From: Deltaproteobacteria bacterium
GTDB lineage: Bacteria > Desulfobacterota > Desulfobulbia > Desulfobulbales > Desulfocapsaceae
Assembly: GCA_026388715.1 (NCBI GenBank)
Contig: JAPLJF010000032.1
Coordinates: forward strand, 1 to 64,000
Direction: 5' to 3'
DNA: 64,000 nt
Made by a program: the position numbers and the translations under genes. Below are positions 45,138-53,056 of the stretch, one piece after another. Each line of letters opens with the position of its first letter. The first letter of the stretch is position 1. The notes below the pieces were generated by a model. The model did no database searches. It was not told the DNA's origin and saw only the letters and a list, made by a program, of their open reading frames with translations.

Positions 45138-45959
45138 ATGTCCGTAATTATCCGAGCAGCGTTCAATAACCAGAACTGGAACGGTCAGTGTCAAAACGCT
45201 GACCGTGATCGTCGGCTGTTTCAATGCCACGAATCCGTTATTAGCACCGGATACAAAGTCACAAAGACGGGGAAATGCGCCGCCCAGTGTTGGGAGCAAA
45301 GCCTATGTTCCAATTATACTTGGCACTCAACAACTGGCGATTTCGGAGAAAGAGCAACCGGTGATGCTTACTTCGTGTATCGAGACATAGATCAAACCCT
45401 CGTGCTTTGGGGGAAGTCCGAAATTAAGAAGGCAGAAGGTAATTCTCTGACTTTCAAAAAATTTAAACCCTTATCTGAAAATGCACAGGTAAGAGGGTTG
45501 ACGTACCAATACCTTGAAGAGGTAGGCGTTCCAAAATGGGGTTCTGGTACATTTCGATATATTTCTGATGAAACGTCAGAGGTTCTCGGCTCGCTAATTT
45601 CAGAGGCTGATGAAACGCTCGCTGATCCATCCGAGGAGTACTGGGACATTGAAGGCCGTCCATTGTTGAAACGTCACGTCATGAAAGAACGCTCCAGAAA
45701 ACTCATTAAGGCGTTCAAGTCTCAACTCACCGACTTCTCGTGTGCTGTGTGTGGGTTTTCTTTTGAGCACACTTACGGAAATCTAGGCCTTGGCTTCGTT
45801 GAAGCACATCACACAGTACCTATCGGGGTGCTCACAGTGCAAACTAAAATTTCCGTGTCAGATCTTGTGCCGGTGTGTTCGAATTGCCATCGCATGTTGC
45901 ATCGCTCAAATCCCCCACTTACCGTGAGCGATCTTCAAATGAAGCTCAAGGGAAGCTGA
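45138..45959 (+). CDS. Cassette 2: HNH endonuclease
   Basis: 273 residues. The C-terminal HNH unit is clear: CAVCGFSFEHTYG, FVEAHHTVPIG with the catalytic His pair, and LVPVCSNCHRMLHR. Four Cys form the zinc site. The N-terminal 180 residues are not recognised; they might recognise DNA. HNH proteins of this plan can be restriction or defence nucleases. No methyltransferase partner lies nearby, so if toxic to DNA it must target foreign or modified DNA. Confidence 0.85.
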   Translation: MSVIIRAAFNNQNWNGQCQNADRDRRLFQCHESVISTGYKVTKTGKCAAQCWEQSLCSNYTWHSTTGDFGERATGDAYFVYRDIDQTLVLWGKSEIKKAEGNSLTFKKFKPLSENAQVRGLTYQYLEEVGVPKWGSGTFRYISDETSEVLGSLISEADETLADPSEEYWDIEGRPLLKRHVMKERSRKLIKAFKSQLTDFSCAVCGFSFEHTYGNLGLGFVEAHHTVPIGVLTVQTKISVSDLVPVCSNCHRMLHRSNPPLTVSDLQMKLKGS

Positions 45960-45967
45960 CGTATGAT

Positions 45968-46036
45968 GCCCAACCTTACGGTCAAGAGGGACTGCGCGAA
46001 TACACCCTCGCGCAGCCCCTTACCTCAACGTTAGCC
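45968..46036 (+). other. attC site, end of cassette 2
   Basis: GCCCAAC at the left and GTTAGCC at the right, enclosing a hairpin with GACTGCGCGAATACACCCTC / CGCGCAGCCCC arms. Almost identical to the site at 49930. Confidence 0.85.
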
Positions 46037-46059
46037 GTCAAAAAACAAAGGAAGAAACA

Positions 46060-46806
46060 ATGGCAGCGCACCAAATCATTCGCATCCCCATCCTGCCGTT
46101 TGGCTTGGTAAACGCGCACCTGATCCTGAGTGCTAGTGGATGTATTCTAATTGATGCAGGGTTGCCAGGGTCGGAGTCTAAAGTTGAAAAAGTGTTAGCC
46201 CGGCACGGCCTCACATTCAAAGACATCAAGCTCATCGTGATCACCCACGCCCACGTAGATCACGCAGGGAGCGCATATGCACTGCGTGAATTGTCTCGGG
46301 CGCCTATTGTGGCTCACGCCGACGATGCCAAGCACTATAGCCGAGAAACGCCAATGACTTTTTGTCCCACCGGGTGGTTTGGTCGTCTCTTTATCAAAAC
46401 GCCGCTGATGTACGAACCGTACCAAGGCTTTGTGCCGGATATACTCCTCTCGAAAAACGAAACTCTCGACCTAAATCGCTACGGAATTCCCGGTACTATC
46501 AAACACACTCCCGGCCACACGGCAGGCTCTATCTCGGTGGAGCTGCCCACTAAAGACGCCTTGGTCGGTGATCTCGTTGCGTCGGGAATTCTGTTAGGTG
46601 GGCTCATCAGAACAAGCCATGCCAAAAGCCCACCCTTCGAAGATGATCCACACACAGTAGGCTTGACGCTGCAACGTCTACTTGATTCCGGTATGGAGAA
46701 CTTTTATATGGGGCATGGTGGTCCTTTAGAAGCCAGTGAAGTTCAACGTCACGTACACGCTCTGATGACAAAGAAACAAGGTTACCATGCCGAAACAAAC
46801 GGCTAA
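46060..46806 (+). CDS. Cassette 3: metallo-beta-lactamase-fold hydrolase
   Basis: 248 residues with the MBL zinc motif ITHAHVDHAGSAYAL (HxHxDH), HTPGHTAGSI, DLVASG and GHGGPL ligand regions. The fold covers glyoxalase II-like and other hydrolases; there is nothing to mark it as a true beta-lactamase. The stop lies within the attC left arm. Start ATG at 46060 follows AAAGGAAGAAACA. Confidence 0.88.
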   Translation: MAAHQIIRIPILPFGLVNAHLILSASGCILIDAGLPGSESKVEKVLARHGLTFKDIKLIVITHAHVDHAGSAYALRELSRAPIVAHADDAKHYSRETPMTFCPTGWFGRLFIKTPLMYEPYQGFVPDILLSKNETLDLNRYGIPGTIKHTPGHTAGSISVELPTKDALVGDLVASGILLGGLIRTSHAKSPPFEDDPHTVGLTLQRLLDSGMENFYMGHGGPLEASEVQRHVHALMTKKQGYHAETNG

Positions 46807-46863
46807 CATGGCGTTCGAGCGGGACGCGCCAAAAGCGCGCAGCCCCTCACTTCTACGTTGGGC
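46801..46863 (+). other. attC site, end of cassette 3
   Basis: GGCTAAC ... GTTGGGC, with GCGGGACGCGCC / GCGCGCAGCCCC arms. Confidence 0.8.
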
Positions 46864-46869
46864 GTACAC

Positions 46870-47250
46870 ATGACAAATCGTCGTCTCACGTATGCTTGGT
46901 TGGCTGCGAATCTCGTGGGCATGGGAACTTACCTTGTGCTTGCATCAGTTCTTTGGGTCGCGCCCGAAGATCAGGGAACCCCAGGTGGACCGGGTGATGC
47001 GTTTGTTTGGTTTCTTACCGTGGTTCCAGTAATGCTCCTGTTCGCAATTGTCAATATGGTCGCGCTCCACAGGGTGATAAAGGCATACCGGCAAGGCAAA
47101 CAGCTAGTGCCGATATTGCTTTGGGTAATCGTGTGCTCGTTCTGGGGTAACGTGCTCCTCTTCGATCAACTGAAATCTATGCGCTTCGTCGATTCACAAT
47201 ACGCCCAACCAGGCGCTCCAGGGGACGCGCCAAAAGCGGCGCGCCCCTGA
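46870..47250 (+). CDS. Cassette 4: small membrane protein of unknown function
   Basis: 126 residues from the ATG at 46870. Three or four hydrophobic segments (YAWLAANLVGMGTYLVLASV, FVWFLTVVPVMLLFAIVNMV, and a third near LVPILLWVIVCSFWGNVLLF). The C-terminal APGDAPKAARP is encoded by the attC site itself. No family recognised. Confidence 0.65.
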   Translation: MTNRRLTYAWLAANLVGMGTYLVLASVLWVAPEDQGTPGGPGDAFVWFLTVVPVMLLFAIVNMVALHRVIKAYRQGKQLVPILLWVIVCSFWGNVLLFDQLKSMRFVDSQYAQPGAPGDAPKAARP

Positions 47251-47264
47251 GCTTTACGTTGGGC
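47203..47264 (+). other. attC site, end of cassette 4
   Basis: GCCCAAC ... GTTGGGC, arms GGGGACGCGCC / GGCGCGCCCC with AAAA loop. Confidence 0.85.
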
Positions 47265-47274
47265 ACCATAAGCA

Positions 47275-47907
47275 ATGAGCCAGTCTCTCGCACTCAATCC
47301 TCCGGTACGTGGTCAGTGGGCGATCCTGAATCCGCCAGGCCACGCCAAACTTGCTTTCGATTTCTTGGCCGTTGATGACCAGAGATCGCCCTACAACGGG
47401 GCGAGTTTGCTCCGGCACATTTTTTCCACCATATCCGTCGAGGCCACGCTCGCCTGGGGTAAGCCTGTCTTCGCAGTGATGGATGGAACCGTGATTGCCG
47501 CACGCGACGGCATGCCGGATAGGGAACGCATCTCTATGGCCAGAGACCTGTTTCGGCTTATGTTCTTCGGCCCGAAGATTGCCCCTCCATTTTCCGCACT
47601 GGGCGGTAACTATGTCATTCTCAAATGCGGCGATGTCTATCCGCTCTACGCGCATTTAAAAAAAGGCTCAGTGTGTGTGCGTCCCGGAGACATAGTGCGC
47701 AGTGGCGACCAATTGGGGCTGGTTGGAAACTCGGGGTCTTCACTTCAACCCCATCTCCACTTCCAAGTCATGAATACCCCGGAGCCGTTTCCGCTATTCA
47801 AGAATCTTGTTCCATTTGTAATTTCGTCTGCGCAGAAACGTACGGAAGGCAAATGGCAGTCAGTCGAACGCGAGGGATTGGCGAATGGTGAGCATCTACG
47901 GTTGTAG
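47275..47907 (+). CDS. Cassette 5: M23-family peptidase
   Basis: 210 residues with LytM/M23 features: FAVMDGTVIAARDG, NYVILKCGDVYPLYAHLKKG, RSGDQLGLVGNSGSSLQPHLHFQV (ending with the HxH zinc ligands). No signal peptide is seen, so the protein may stay inside the cell, or the N-terminal part is unusual. Zinc endopeptidases of this type cut peptidoglycan cross-links. The first ligand motif (LAFDFLAVD) is weakly conserved, so activity is uncertain. Confidence 0.8.
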   Translation: MSQSLALNPPVRGQWAILNPPGHAKLAFDFLAVDDQRSPYNGASLLRHIFSTISVEATLAWGKPVFAVMDGTVIAARDGMPDRERISMARDLFRLMFFGPKIAPPFSALGGNYVILKCGDVYPLYAHLKKGSVCVRPGDIVRSGDQLGLVGNSGSSLQPHLHFQVMNTPEPFPLFKNLVPFVISSAQKRTEGKWQSVEREGLANGEHLRL

Positions 47908-47922
47908 GCTGGCAATGGCAAC

Positions 47923-47989
47923 GCCCAACCCATCATTCCACCGGACCTGCGCGAAAAGCCGCGCAGGCCGGTGAATTCAAACGTTAGAG
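47923..47989 (+). other. attC site, end of cassette 5
   Basis: GCCCAAC ... GTTAGAG, arms CACCGGACCTGCGCG / CGCGCAGGCCGGTG. Confidence 0.85.
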
Positions 47990-48002
47990 CTACGAGGTAA
48001 TT

Positions 48003-48737
48003 ATGTTCAATCTTGAAAACGAAAAAGTCTTGGTGGCAGGTGGATCGTCAGGCATCGGCCTTGCGACAGCTAAGTTACTTAGTGAAGTTGGTGCCATTGT
48101 TACCATAGGTGGGCGCGACGAAAGAAAATTGGAGCAAGCTCACCAAGTACTTGGTGCAAATGCCAATACTATTTCCTTTGATGCCAGTGATCAAAGTCAA
48201 AGACTCGCTGCGCTCGCGAAAGTGGGATCAATTGATCACTTGGTCATCGCTTTGAGTGGCGGCAAGGGTGCCGGTCCCTTTGAAAAACTACCCCCGAGTG
48301 ATCTGCGTACTGGATTTGAGGCAAAGTTCTGGACCCACTTTTCGCTAGCGCAAGAGAGTCTTTCGTATCTCAACGAAAATGGGTCAATTACGTTTGTCTC
48401 TGCAATTTCAGCACGCGCTGCTAATCCAGGGACAGCAGGCTTGGCTGCAATTAATTCGGCAATTGAAGGCATGGTTAAACCGCTCGCTGTGGAGTTAAGG
48501 CCACGCAGGGTAAATGCCGTCTCGCCAGGAGTCGTTGACACTCCATGGTGGAACTGGCTCGCTTCTGAGGTGAAAGAGGAAACTTTCAATCGTTTCGCTC
48601 AAGCCAGTCCAGTCGGCAGAGTGGGACAACCCGAAGATATCGCACAAGCAATTGTGTTCGTAATTGGAAATACCTTTATGACAGGCTGTGTGATCGAATG
48701 TGACGGTGGTCTTCGTCTCGTTGGTCAACAGCTCTAA
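48003..48737 (+). CDS. Cassette 6: short-chain dehydrogenase/reductase
   Basis: 244-residue SDR with the NAD(P) loop VAGGSSGIGLATAK (GGSSGIG), FVSAISARAANPGTAGLAAI replacing the usual Ser-Tyr-Lys region, RRVNAVSPGVVDTPWW, and TGCVIECDGG. The catalytic Tyr of YxxxK appears replaced (GTAGLAAINSAIEG), so activity is doubtful or altered. Stop lies in the attC arm. Confidence 0.85.
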   Translation: MFNLENEKVLVAGGSSGIGLATAKLLSEVGAIVTIGGRDERKLEQAHQVLGANANTISFDASDQSQRLAALAKVGSIDHLVIALSGGKGAGPFEKLPPSDLRTGFEAKFWTHFSLAQESLSYLNENGSITFVSAISARAANPGTAGLAAINSAIEGMVKPLAVELRPRRVNAVSPGVVDTPWWNWLASEVKEETFNRFAQASPVGRVGQPEDIAQAIVFVIGNTFMTGCVIECDGGLRLVGQQL

Positions 48738-48797
48738 CCACCCGGCTCCACACGGACCCCGCAAACGGCGCGGGTCCGGTGAGCCGGAACGTTGGCC
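48732..48797 (+). other. attC site, end of cassette 6
   Basis: CTCTAAC ... GTTGGCC, arms CCGGCTCCACACGGACCCCG / CGGGTCCGGTGAGCCGG with long complementarity. Confidence 0.85.
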
Positions 48798-48878
48798 TTC
48801 TCTAAAGCTGAAAATTGCGCTTGAAACTCCAGCAATAATACCGACAACACAAAAAAACAAATCCATATCGAAATCAGA

Positions 48879-49364
48879 ATGGGAATCTTTTGGGATATAG
48901 TTAATCATTTCACTGCCGCCGAACGGTGGATTTATGGTCTTGGGACAACCACTATTGCTATCATTTTGGGCCAATGGGTCGCACAAAGAATTGGTCATGA
49001 GCTTTCTGTTGCTAGAGAAAAAAAGTCCATTCTCCGTTCTGCCTTCCAAAAATACAAATCCTCCTTCGCTCCTGAAATTGCCGCTGTCAGCAATAACCTT
49101 TATGCTATAGACACTTTCTCTATCGCATTTGAACGGCACGAGGCAGCCGTTGATGCTGTTCGCCCGATCTTGCCCAAAGACTATCAACGGAAACTGCAAG
49201 AGGCATGGGACAATTACTGCGGCAAGGACAATAATCTTGGGTTTGACGCTAAAGGTTTTGTTCAAGCTACCAGTGCGACACTGTACTCTACAAATACAGA
49301 ACTCTTTCAGGAGTTTAAGAAAAGATTTCATGATCTTCATAGTTGTCTCGATAAGTTGAAATAA
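48879..49364 (+). CDS. Cassette 7: hypothetical protein with N-terminal membrane helix
   Basis: 161 residues. One hydrophobic segment (IYGLGTTTIAIILGQWVAQ, about 18-36) leads into a charged helical region (AREKKSILRSAFQKYK) and a soluble domain of about 110 residues. No family recognised. A long opposing frame on the minus strand (48495-49340) is not protein-like and is ignored. Confidence 0.65.
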   Translation: MGIFWDIVNHFTAAERWIYGLGTTTIAIILGQWVAQRIGHELSVAREKKSILRSAFQKYKSSFAPEIAAVSNNLYAIDTFSIAFERHEAAVDAVRPILPKDYQRKLQEAWDNYCGKDNNLGFDAKGFVQATSATLYSTNTELFQEFKKRFHDLHSCLDKLK

Positions 49365-49368
49365 AAAC

Positions 49369-49433
49369 GGCCAACAATCGGCTACACTCTGACTGCGGAA
49401 ACTGCCCCGCAGCAGGTGAGCCTAGCGTTAGCC
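49369..49433 (+). other. attC site, end of cassette 7
   Basis: GGCCAAC ... GTTAGCC, with TCGGCTACACTCTGACTGCGG / CCGCAGCAGGTGAGCC arms. Confidence 0.75.
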
Positions 49434-49452
49434 ATCTCAAGGGAGCAGCCGA

Positions 49453-49935
49453 ATGAAATTAGAATTTATACAAGCAACACCAGACAACGCAAAAATTATA
49501 GGTTCACTGGTCGTCCAACTTACACAGGAAATCTGTGAGCGTACTAATGCACAACATTTCGATATTGATTTGGAAGGCACAGTTCAAAGGTGTGAAAAGT
49601 TGTTATCGGCAGGCCATTACGCAGCTATTATTGGCTGGTCAGATAATATCCCCGTTGCTGTTTCGACAATCACTGAGACTTACGCTCTATACGCAGGTGG
49701 AAAGATAGGAGTAATCCAAGAGTTTTATGTTATCCCTGGGTTTCGCTCTTCAGGTGTCGGAGCAATGCTGATAGAGCAGGTAAGAAATTATGGACAAAAG
49801 CATGGTTGGTCGTGCATTGAGTTATGTACACCGCCACTCCCTGAGTTTGAGCGTGCATTAAGTTTTTATCAGAATAATGGTCTCGTTCCTGTTGGTGGTC
49901 GTAAAATGAGACAAAATTTAGCTTCAAATGGCTAA
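49453..49935 (+). CDS. Cassette 8: GNAT acetyltransferase
   Basis: 160 residues. Acetyl-CoA motif FYVIPGFRSSGVGAMLIEQV (R/QxxGxG/A) in the middle, AIIGWSDNIPVAVSTI before it and FYQNNGLVPVG near the end. The substrate may be an amine, a peptide or a small molecule; similar folds include aminoglycoside acetyltransferases, but nothing here supports that. GGGAGCAGCCGA precedes the ATG. Confidence 0.87.
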   Translation: MKLEFIQATPDNAKIIGSLVVQLTQEICERTNAQHFDIDLEGTVQRCEKLLSAGHYAAIIGWSDNIPVAVSTITETYALYAGGKIGVIQEFYVIPGFRSSGVGAMLIEQVRNYGQKHGWSCIELCTPPLPEFERALSFYQNNGLVPVGGRKMRQNLASNG

Positions 49936-49998
49936 CCTTACGGTCAAGAGGGGCTGCGCGAATACACCTTCGCGCAGCCCCTTACCTCAACGTTAAGT
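49930..49998 (+). other. attC site, end of cassette 8
   Basis: GGCTAAC ... GTTAAGT. The inner hairpin is nearly identical to attC 45968-46036. Confidence 0.85.
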
Positions 49999-50002
49999 GC
50001 TT

Positions 50003-50467
50003 ATGAAGTCTGTTACCCAAGAAGAAATCTCTGGTTGCGGGATAGCAAGTGTGGCGGCACTTGCAGGACACTCATACCAAGAGGCAAAAGCTGTTGCCAA
50101 TAGCCTTGGCATCTTTGCCGAAGACAGCAGCCTTTGGTCAGATACTCGCTATGTGCGCGTCCTTCTCAAGCATTTTGGCATTTCAGCCAGTGAAGGCGAG
50201 CTCCCTTTTTCATCATGGGAAAAACTTCCAGACTTGGCGCTTCTTTCCATCAAGTGGCACTTGGAAGATGGGCATCCCTTTTGGCATTGGGTTATTTTTT
50301 GGCGTAGCCCAAACGGCCCAGTGGTTTTCGACTCTAAAAAGGCACTGAAAACAAACACTCGTACCGATTTTTGGCGTATAAAGCCAAAGTGGTTTATCTC
50401 CATTGAAGCCGCACCTAACATTGCGGTCAAGCGGGACGCGCAAAAAGCGGCGCGCCCCTTACCGTAA
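50003..50467 (+). CDS. Cassette 9: papain-like C39-type peptidase
   Basis: 154 residues. SVTQEEISGCGIASVAALAG places a Cys at about 12 in the C39 context, HPFWHWVIFWR gives the His, and VVFDSK the Asp of the catalytic triad. Stand-alone C39-like domains can process double-glycine leaders or act on other peptides. The last dozen residues (KRDAQKAARPLP) are encoded by the attC site. Some databases would start six bases upstream at GTG. Confidence 0.72.
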   Translation: MKSVTQEEISGCGIASVAALAGHSYQEAKAVANSLGIFAEDSSLWSDTRYVRVLLKHFGISASEGELPFSSWEKLPDLALLSIKWHLEDGHPFWHWVIFWRSPNGPVVFDSKKALKTNTRTDFWRIKPKWFISIEAAPNIAVKRDAQKAARPLP

Positions 50468-50475
50468 CGTTATGC
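50413..50475 (+). other. attC site, end of cassette 9
   Basis: ACCTAAC ... GTTATGC, arms GCGGGACGCGC / GGCGCGCCCC. The gene's stop lies inside this site. Confidence 0.8.
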
Positions 50476-50496
50476 TGATGATTAGGAGGGAATAAA

Positions 50497-51594
50497 ATGA
50501 AGAGATTCTCAATTATATTGCCATTGATCATCCTTATAGGGTGGGTGGCAACAGTACCAAAGAGTTATTCGTGTACGGCGATCTGCCTCAAGGATGCCGC
50601 GGGTTGGGTCGCTGGATTCAATCATGACTGGCTTATCAAAGATGCCCTCATCATGACCAATAAGCGGGGGGTCTCAAAAATAGCTGCACCCCCAAATGAG
50701 AAGATCTCCCCCAAATCGATAGCAAGATGGACGTCAAAATACGGCAGTGTCACATTCAATCAGTCCGGGCATGCTTTTCCATCGGACGGCATGAATGAGA
50801 AAGGGTTGTTTGTCGCGATTCTACTTTTGGAAAACACTAAATGGCCGGTTCCTGATTCACGACCCGCTATAAGCGCCGGCCAGTGGATTCAATACCAGCT
50901 TGACAATTCCAGTAATGTTCAGGAGGTCATCGCCAATGACAAAAACATCCAGATCATAGGGGGTTCTCCCAGCAACATGTCCGGATTCCATTTTATTGCC
51001 TGTGACAGGACAGGGGAATGCGTCATCGTAGAGGGTATCAACGGAAAGATGGTCTATCATACTCACAAAAATATGCCGTTTAGGGTCTTGACAAATACCC
51101 CCTATGCGGAATCGATCAATTCCCTGAGTCAGGGAAAGCCGATTTATGGTGATGTTTACCACTCAGAAACGCGCTTTATACAGGCCTCGAAAAGACTGAA
51201 AGAAACCGACGCTCACAGCCCAAAATCAGCGACGGCCTTTGCGTTTGAAACGCTGAAGAAAGTGGAATCGCACGATGCCTTAGGCCCAACGGTATGGAGC
51301 ATTGTTTATGATCTTGCCAATTTCCGTGTTTCTTTCAAGACTCACGACAATCAGCAAATTCGCTATTTTGACCTTGGCGCCTTTGATTTTTCCTGTGCTT
51401 CGCCGGGCAAAATTTTCGATATACTCTCTGAAGGCGCTGGAGACGTTAGCGGCAAGTTTGTCCCTTACTCTCATCAAGCCAACAGGAAGCTGATTATGAA
51501 GACGTGGTCTCAAACCCCTGGACTTTCTGATTTGCCGGGTGAGGTTTTAGATCGGGCGGCGGCATATCCTGAGAGCTTTGTCTGCACAGAATGA
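50497..51594 (+). CDS. Cassette 10: linear amide C-N hydrolase (Ntn family), exported
   Basis: 365 residues. A signal peptide (SIILPLIILIGWVATVPKSYS) is followed directly by C26-T-A-I-C, the N-terminal nucleophile of choloylglycine-hydrolase/penicillin-acylase V-type Ntn enzymes after cleavage; GFNHDWLIKDA carries the conserved Asp, and NGKMVYHTH and LTNTPYAES are the Asn/Arg region. Likely periplasmic. Substrates in this family include bile salts, penicillin V and acyl-homoserine lactones. AGGAGGG precedes the start. Confidence 0.85.
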   Translation: MKRFSIILPLIILIGWVATVPKSYSCTAICLKDAAGWVAGFNHDWLIKDALIMTNKRGVSKIAAPPNEKISPKSIARWTSKYGSVTFNQSGHAFPSDGMNEKGLFVAILLLENTKWPVPDSRPAISAGQWIQYQLDNSSNVQEVIANDKNIQIIGGSPSNMSGFHFIACDRTGECVIVEGINGKMVYHTHKNMPFRVLTNTPYAESINSLSQGKPIYGDVYHSETRFIQASKRLKETDAHSPKSATAFAFETLKKVESHDALGPTVWSIVYDLANFRVSFKTHDNQQIRYFDLGAFDFSCASPGKIFDILSEGAGDVSGKFVPYSHQANRKLIMKTWSQTPGLSDLPGEVLDRAAAYPESFVCTE

Positions 51595-51605
51595 AACAAA
51601 CTGCT

Positions 51606-51672
51606 GCATAACGACCGGGTGCACCGGATCGGCGGGAAAGGCACCCGCCTCCCGGTGACCCATACGTTATGC
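51606..51672 (+). other. attC site, end of cassette 10
   Basis: GCATAAC ... GTTATGC, perfect outer complementarity, with CCGGGTGCACCGGATCGGCGG / CCTCCCGGTGACC arms. Confidence 0.85.
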
Positions 51673-51729
51673 GGATTAAGACGAAAAGAAAGACTATATA
51701 GATGAATCCAGAAGAAGGGAGGCTGGGTC

Positions 51730-52365
51730 ATGTTCGCTATAAATCACGCAGCTACCGGACTGATTATCAAAAAGATATATCCCGATGTACCGATAACTTC
51801 GATTTTAGTATCGGTCCAACTAATAGAGATCCTCTGGGTTGTATTAAACTTTCTCCGCATAGAAAAGACAACAACTGAAAACAAAGTAAAATCAGTCAGT
51901 GACGTACATCTTGAGTATATGCCATTTTCTCACTCAGTTGTCTCCACGGCTGTTTTGGCGGCTGGCGCATGGCTACTTTTTGCCTTCGGCTTCAAAGAGG
52001 TTGATGTAGGAATAGCCGTTGCGCTTGGGATATGTTCTCACCTTGTGCTAGACCTGATTAGTCATGCTCGCGATATTGTCATAGCGCCCTTTCTGGACAG
52101 CAGAAAGTTCGGTCTGGGGCTCTATGAGAAGCCGGCTGTTGCATTCGCGGTCGAGACAATTTATGGGATTTTCTGCTGGTGGGTATACGGGGGAAGTACA
52201 GCGTTATTGTGGATAATCGTCCTTTTTAATCTCGCTAATGCCTCTTTCTTTATCAAAGCGATTCCCGGCCCGGAAAGATTCTTGGCACATAGGCCATTCT
52301 GGATTACGACCATAGTTGCACTGCAAATTATCGTGACGGCGGTACTTGTGGGGTTATTCAGCTGA
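51730..52365 (+). CDS. Cassette 11: membrane-bound metal-dependent hydrolase-like protein
   Basis: 211 residues with about five helices. FAINHAATGLII, YMPFSHSVVSTAVL and CSHLVLDLISHARD carry the His/Asp residues found in YdjM/DUF457-type inner-membrane proteins. The metal role is by family analogy. Transcription from the cassette promoter far upstream is doubtful, and this gene may have its own. Confidence 0.68.
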   Translation: MFAINHAATGLIIKKIYPDVPITSILVSVQLIEILWVVLNFLRIEKTTTENKVKSVSDVHLEYMPFSHSVVSTAVLAAGAWLLFAFGFKEVDVGIAVALGICSHLVLDLISHARDIVIAPFLDSRKFGLGLYEKPAVAFAVETIYGIFCWWVYGGSTALLWIIVLFNLANASFFIKAIPGPERFLAHRPFWITTIVALQIIVTAVLVGLFS

Positions 52366-52467
52366 TGCAATGTTCTTGGAAGGGATGCTAAGTAAAGCCC
52401 GACATGCTGAAGGCTGGGAGAAGCTCAAATATGTCTGGAAGAATTAGAGCAGAGGGCTAATAGGACG

Positions 52468-52541
52468 GCATAACCATCGCATGCACAACGGACTGGCTCC
52501 AGCTTCGCTTCCGCTAGCCGGTGATGCGGAACGCGTTGGGC
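52468..52541 (+). other. attC site, end of cassette 11
   Basis: GCATAAC ... GTTGGGC, with ACTGGCTCCAGCTTCGCTTCC / GCTAGCCGGT arms. Confidence 0.75.
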
Positions 52542-52552
52542 GGAATGTATCT

Positions 52553-53056
52553 ATGGCAATACCGATGATTCAACTCAGAAATATCGTCCTGGATGATATT
52601 GTCGCCATAAAGGATTGGCCTCCTTACCAGCCAGAATTTGAAGATTTGGATTATGCCTTGAGAGGCAATGGCTGGCTTACCGAATACCGGAACAAACCGG
52701 ACACATGGCGTTTTGCTGTAGAACAAGCGGGAGAACTCGTCGCCTTTACAATTCTGTCTAGAACAGGAGAGGCTGTTGCCGAGTTTCGCATCGCCCTGCG
52801 GGCCGACAGAACCGGCCAAGGGTTGGGCGGTGTCATCACGACTATGACACTTGCAAAGGGATTCAGCGAAATTGGATTTTCCCGAATTCATCTCATTGTG
52901 AGAAAGAATAACCCAAGGGCCATCTGCCTGTACTCGCGTCTCGGATTTGTCGAACAGGGAGAATGCGTCGAAAATATTAACGGAAAACAGGCGCACTTCC
53001 TGACAATGGAATTGACGAAAGAATCATATTCGACGTTGAAAGAGAGGGGACAATAA
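52553..53056 (+). CDS. Cassette 12a: GNAT acetyltransferase
   Basis: 167 residues from the ATG at 52553 just after attC. MIQLRNIVLDDIVAIKDWPP starts the domain; RIALRADRTGQGLGGVITTM is the acetyl-CoA loop; ICLYSRLGFVEQGECVENIN closes it, typical of RimJ/RimL-like GNATs. Overlaps the next gene by one base (ATAATG), making this a two-gene cassette. Confidence 0.83.
   Translation: MAIPMIQLRNIVLDDIVAIKDWPPYQPEFEDLDYALRGNGWLTEYRNKPDTWRFAVEQAGELVAFTILSRTGEAVAEFRIALRADRTGQGLGGVITTMTLAKGFSEIGFSRIHLIVRKNNPRAICLYSRLGFVEQGECVENINGKQAHFLTMELTKESYSTLKERGQ

Noticed and set aside
46060-46806. Metallo-beta-lactamase cassette as an antibiotic resistance gene
   Set aside because: The fold is shared by many hydrolases; nothing beyond the general zinc motif supports lactam hydrolysis.
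48495-49340. 281-codon minus-strand open frame across cassettes 6 and 7
   Set aside because: It spans an attC site and opposes an SDR gene; composition is not protein-like and no motif is seen.
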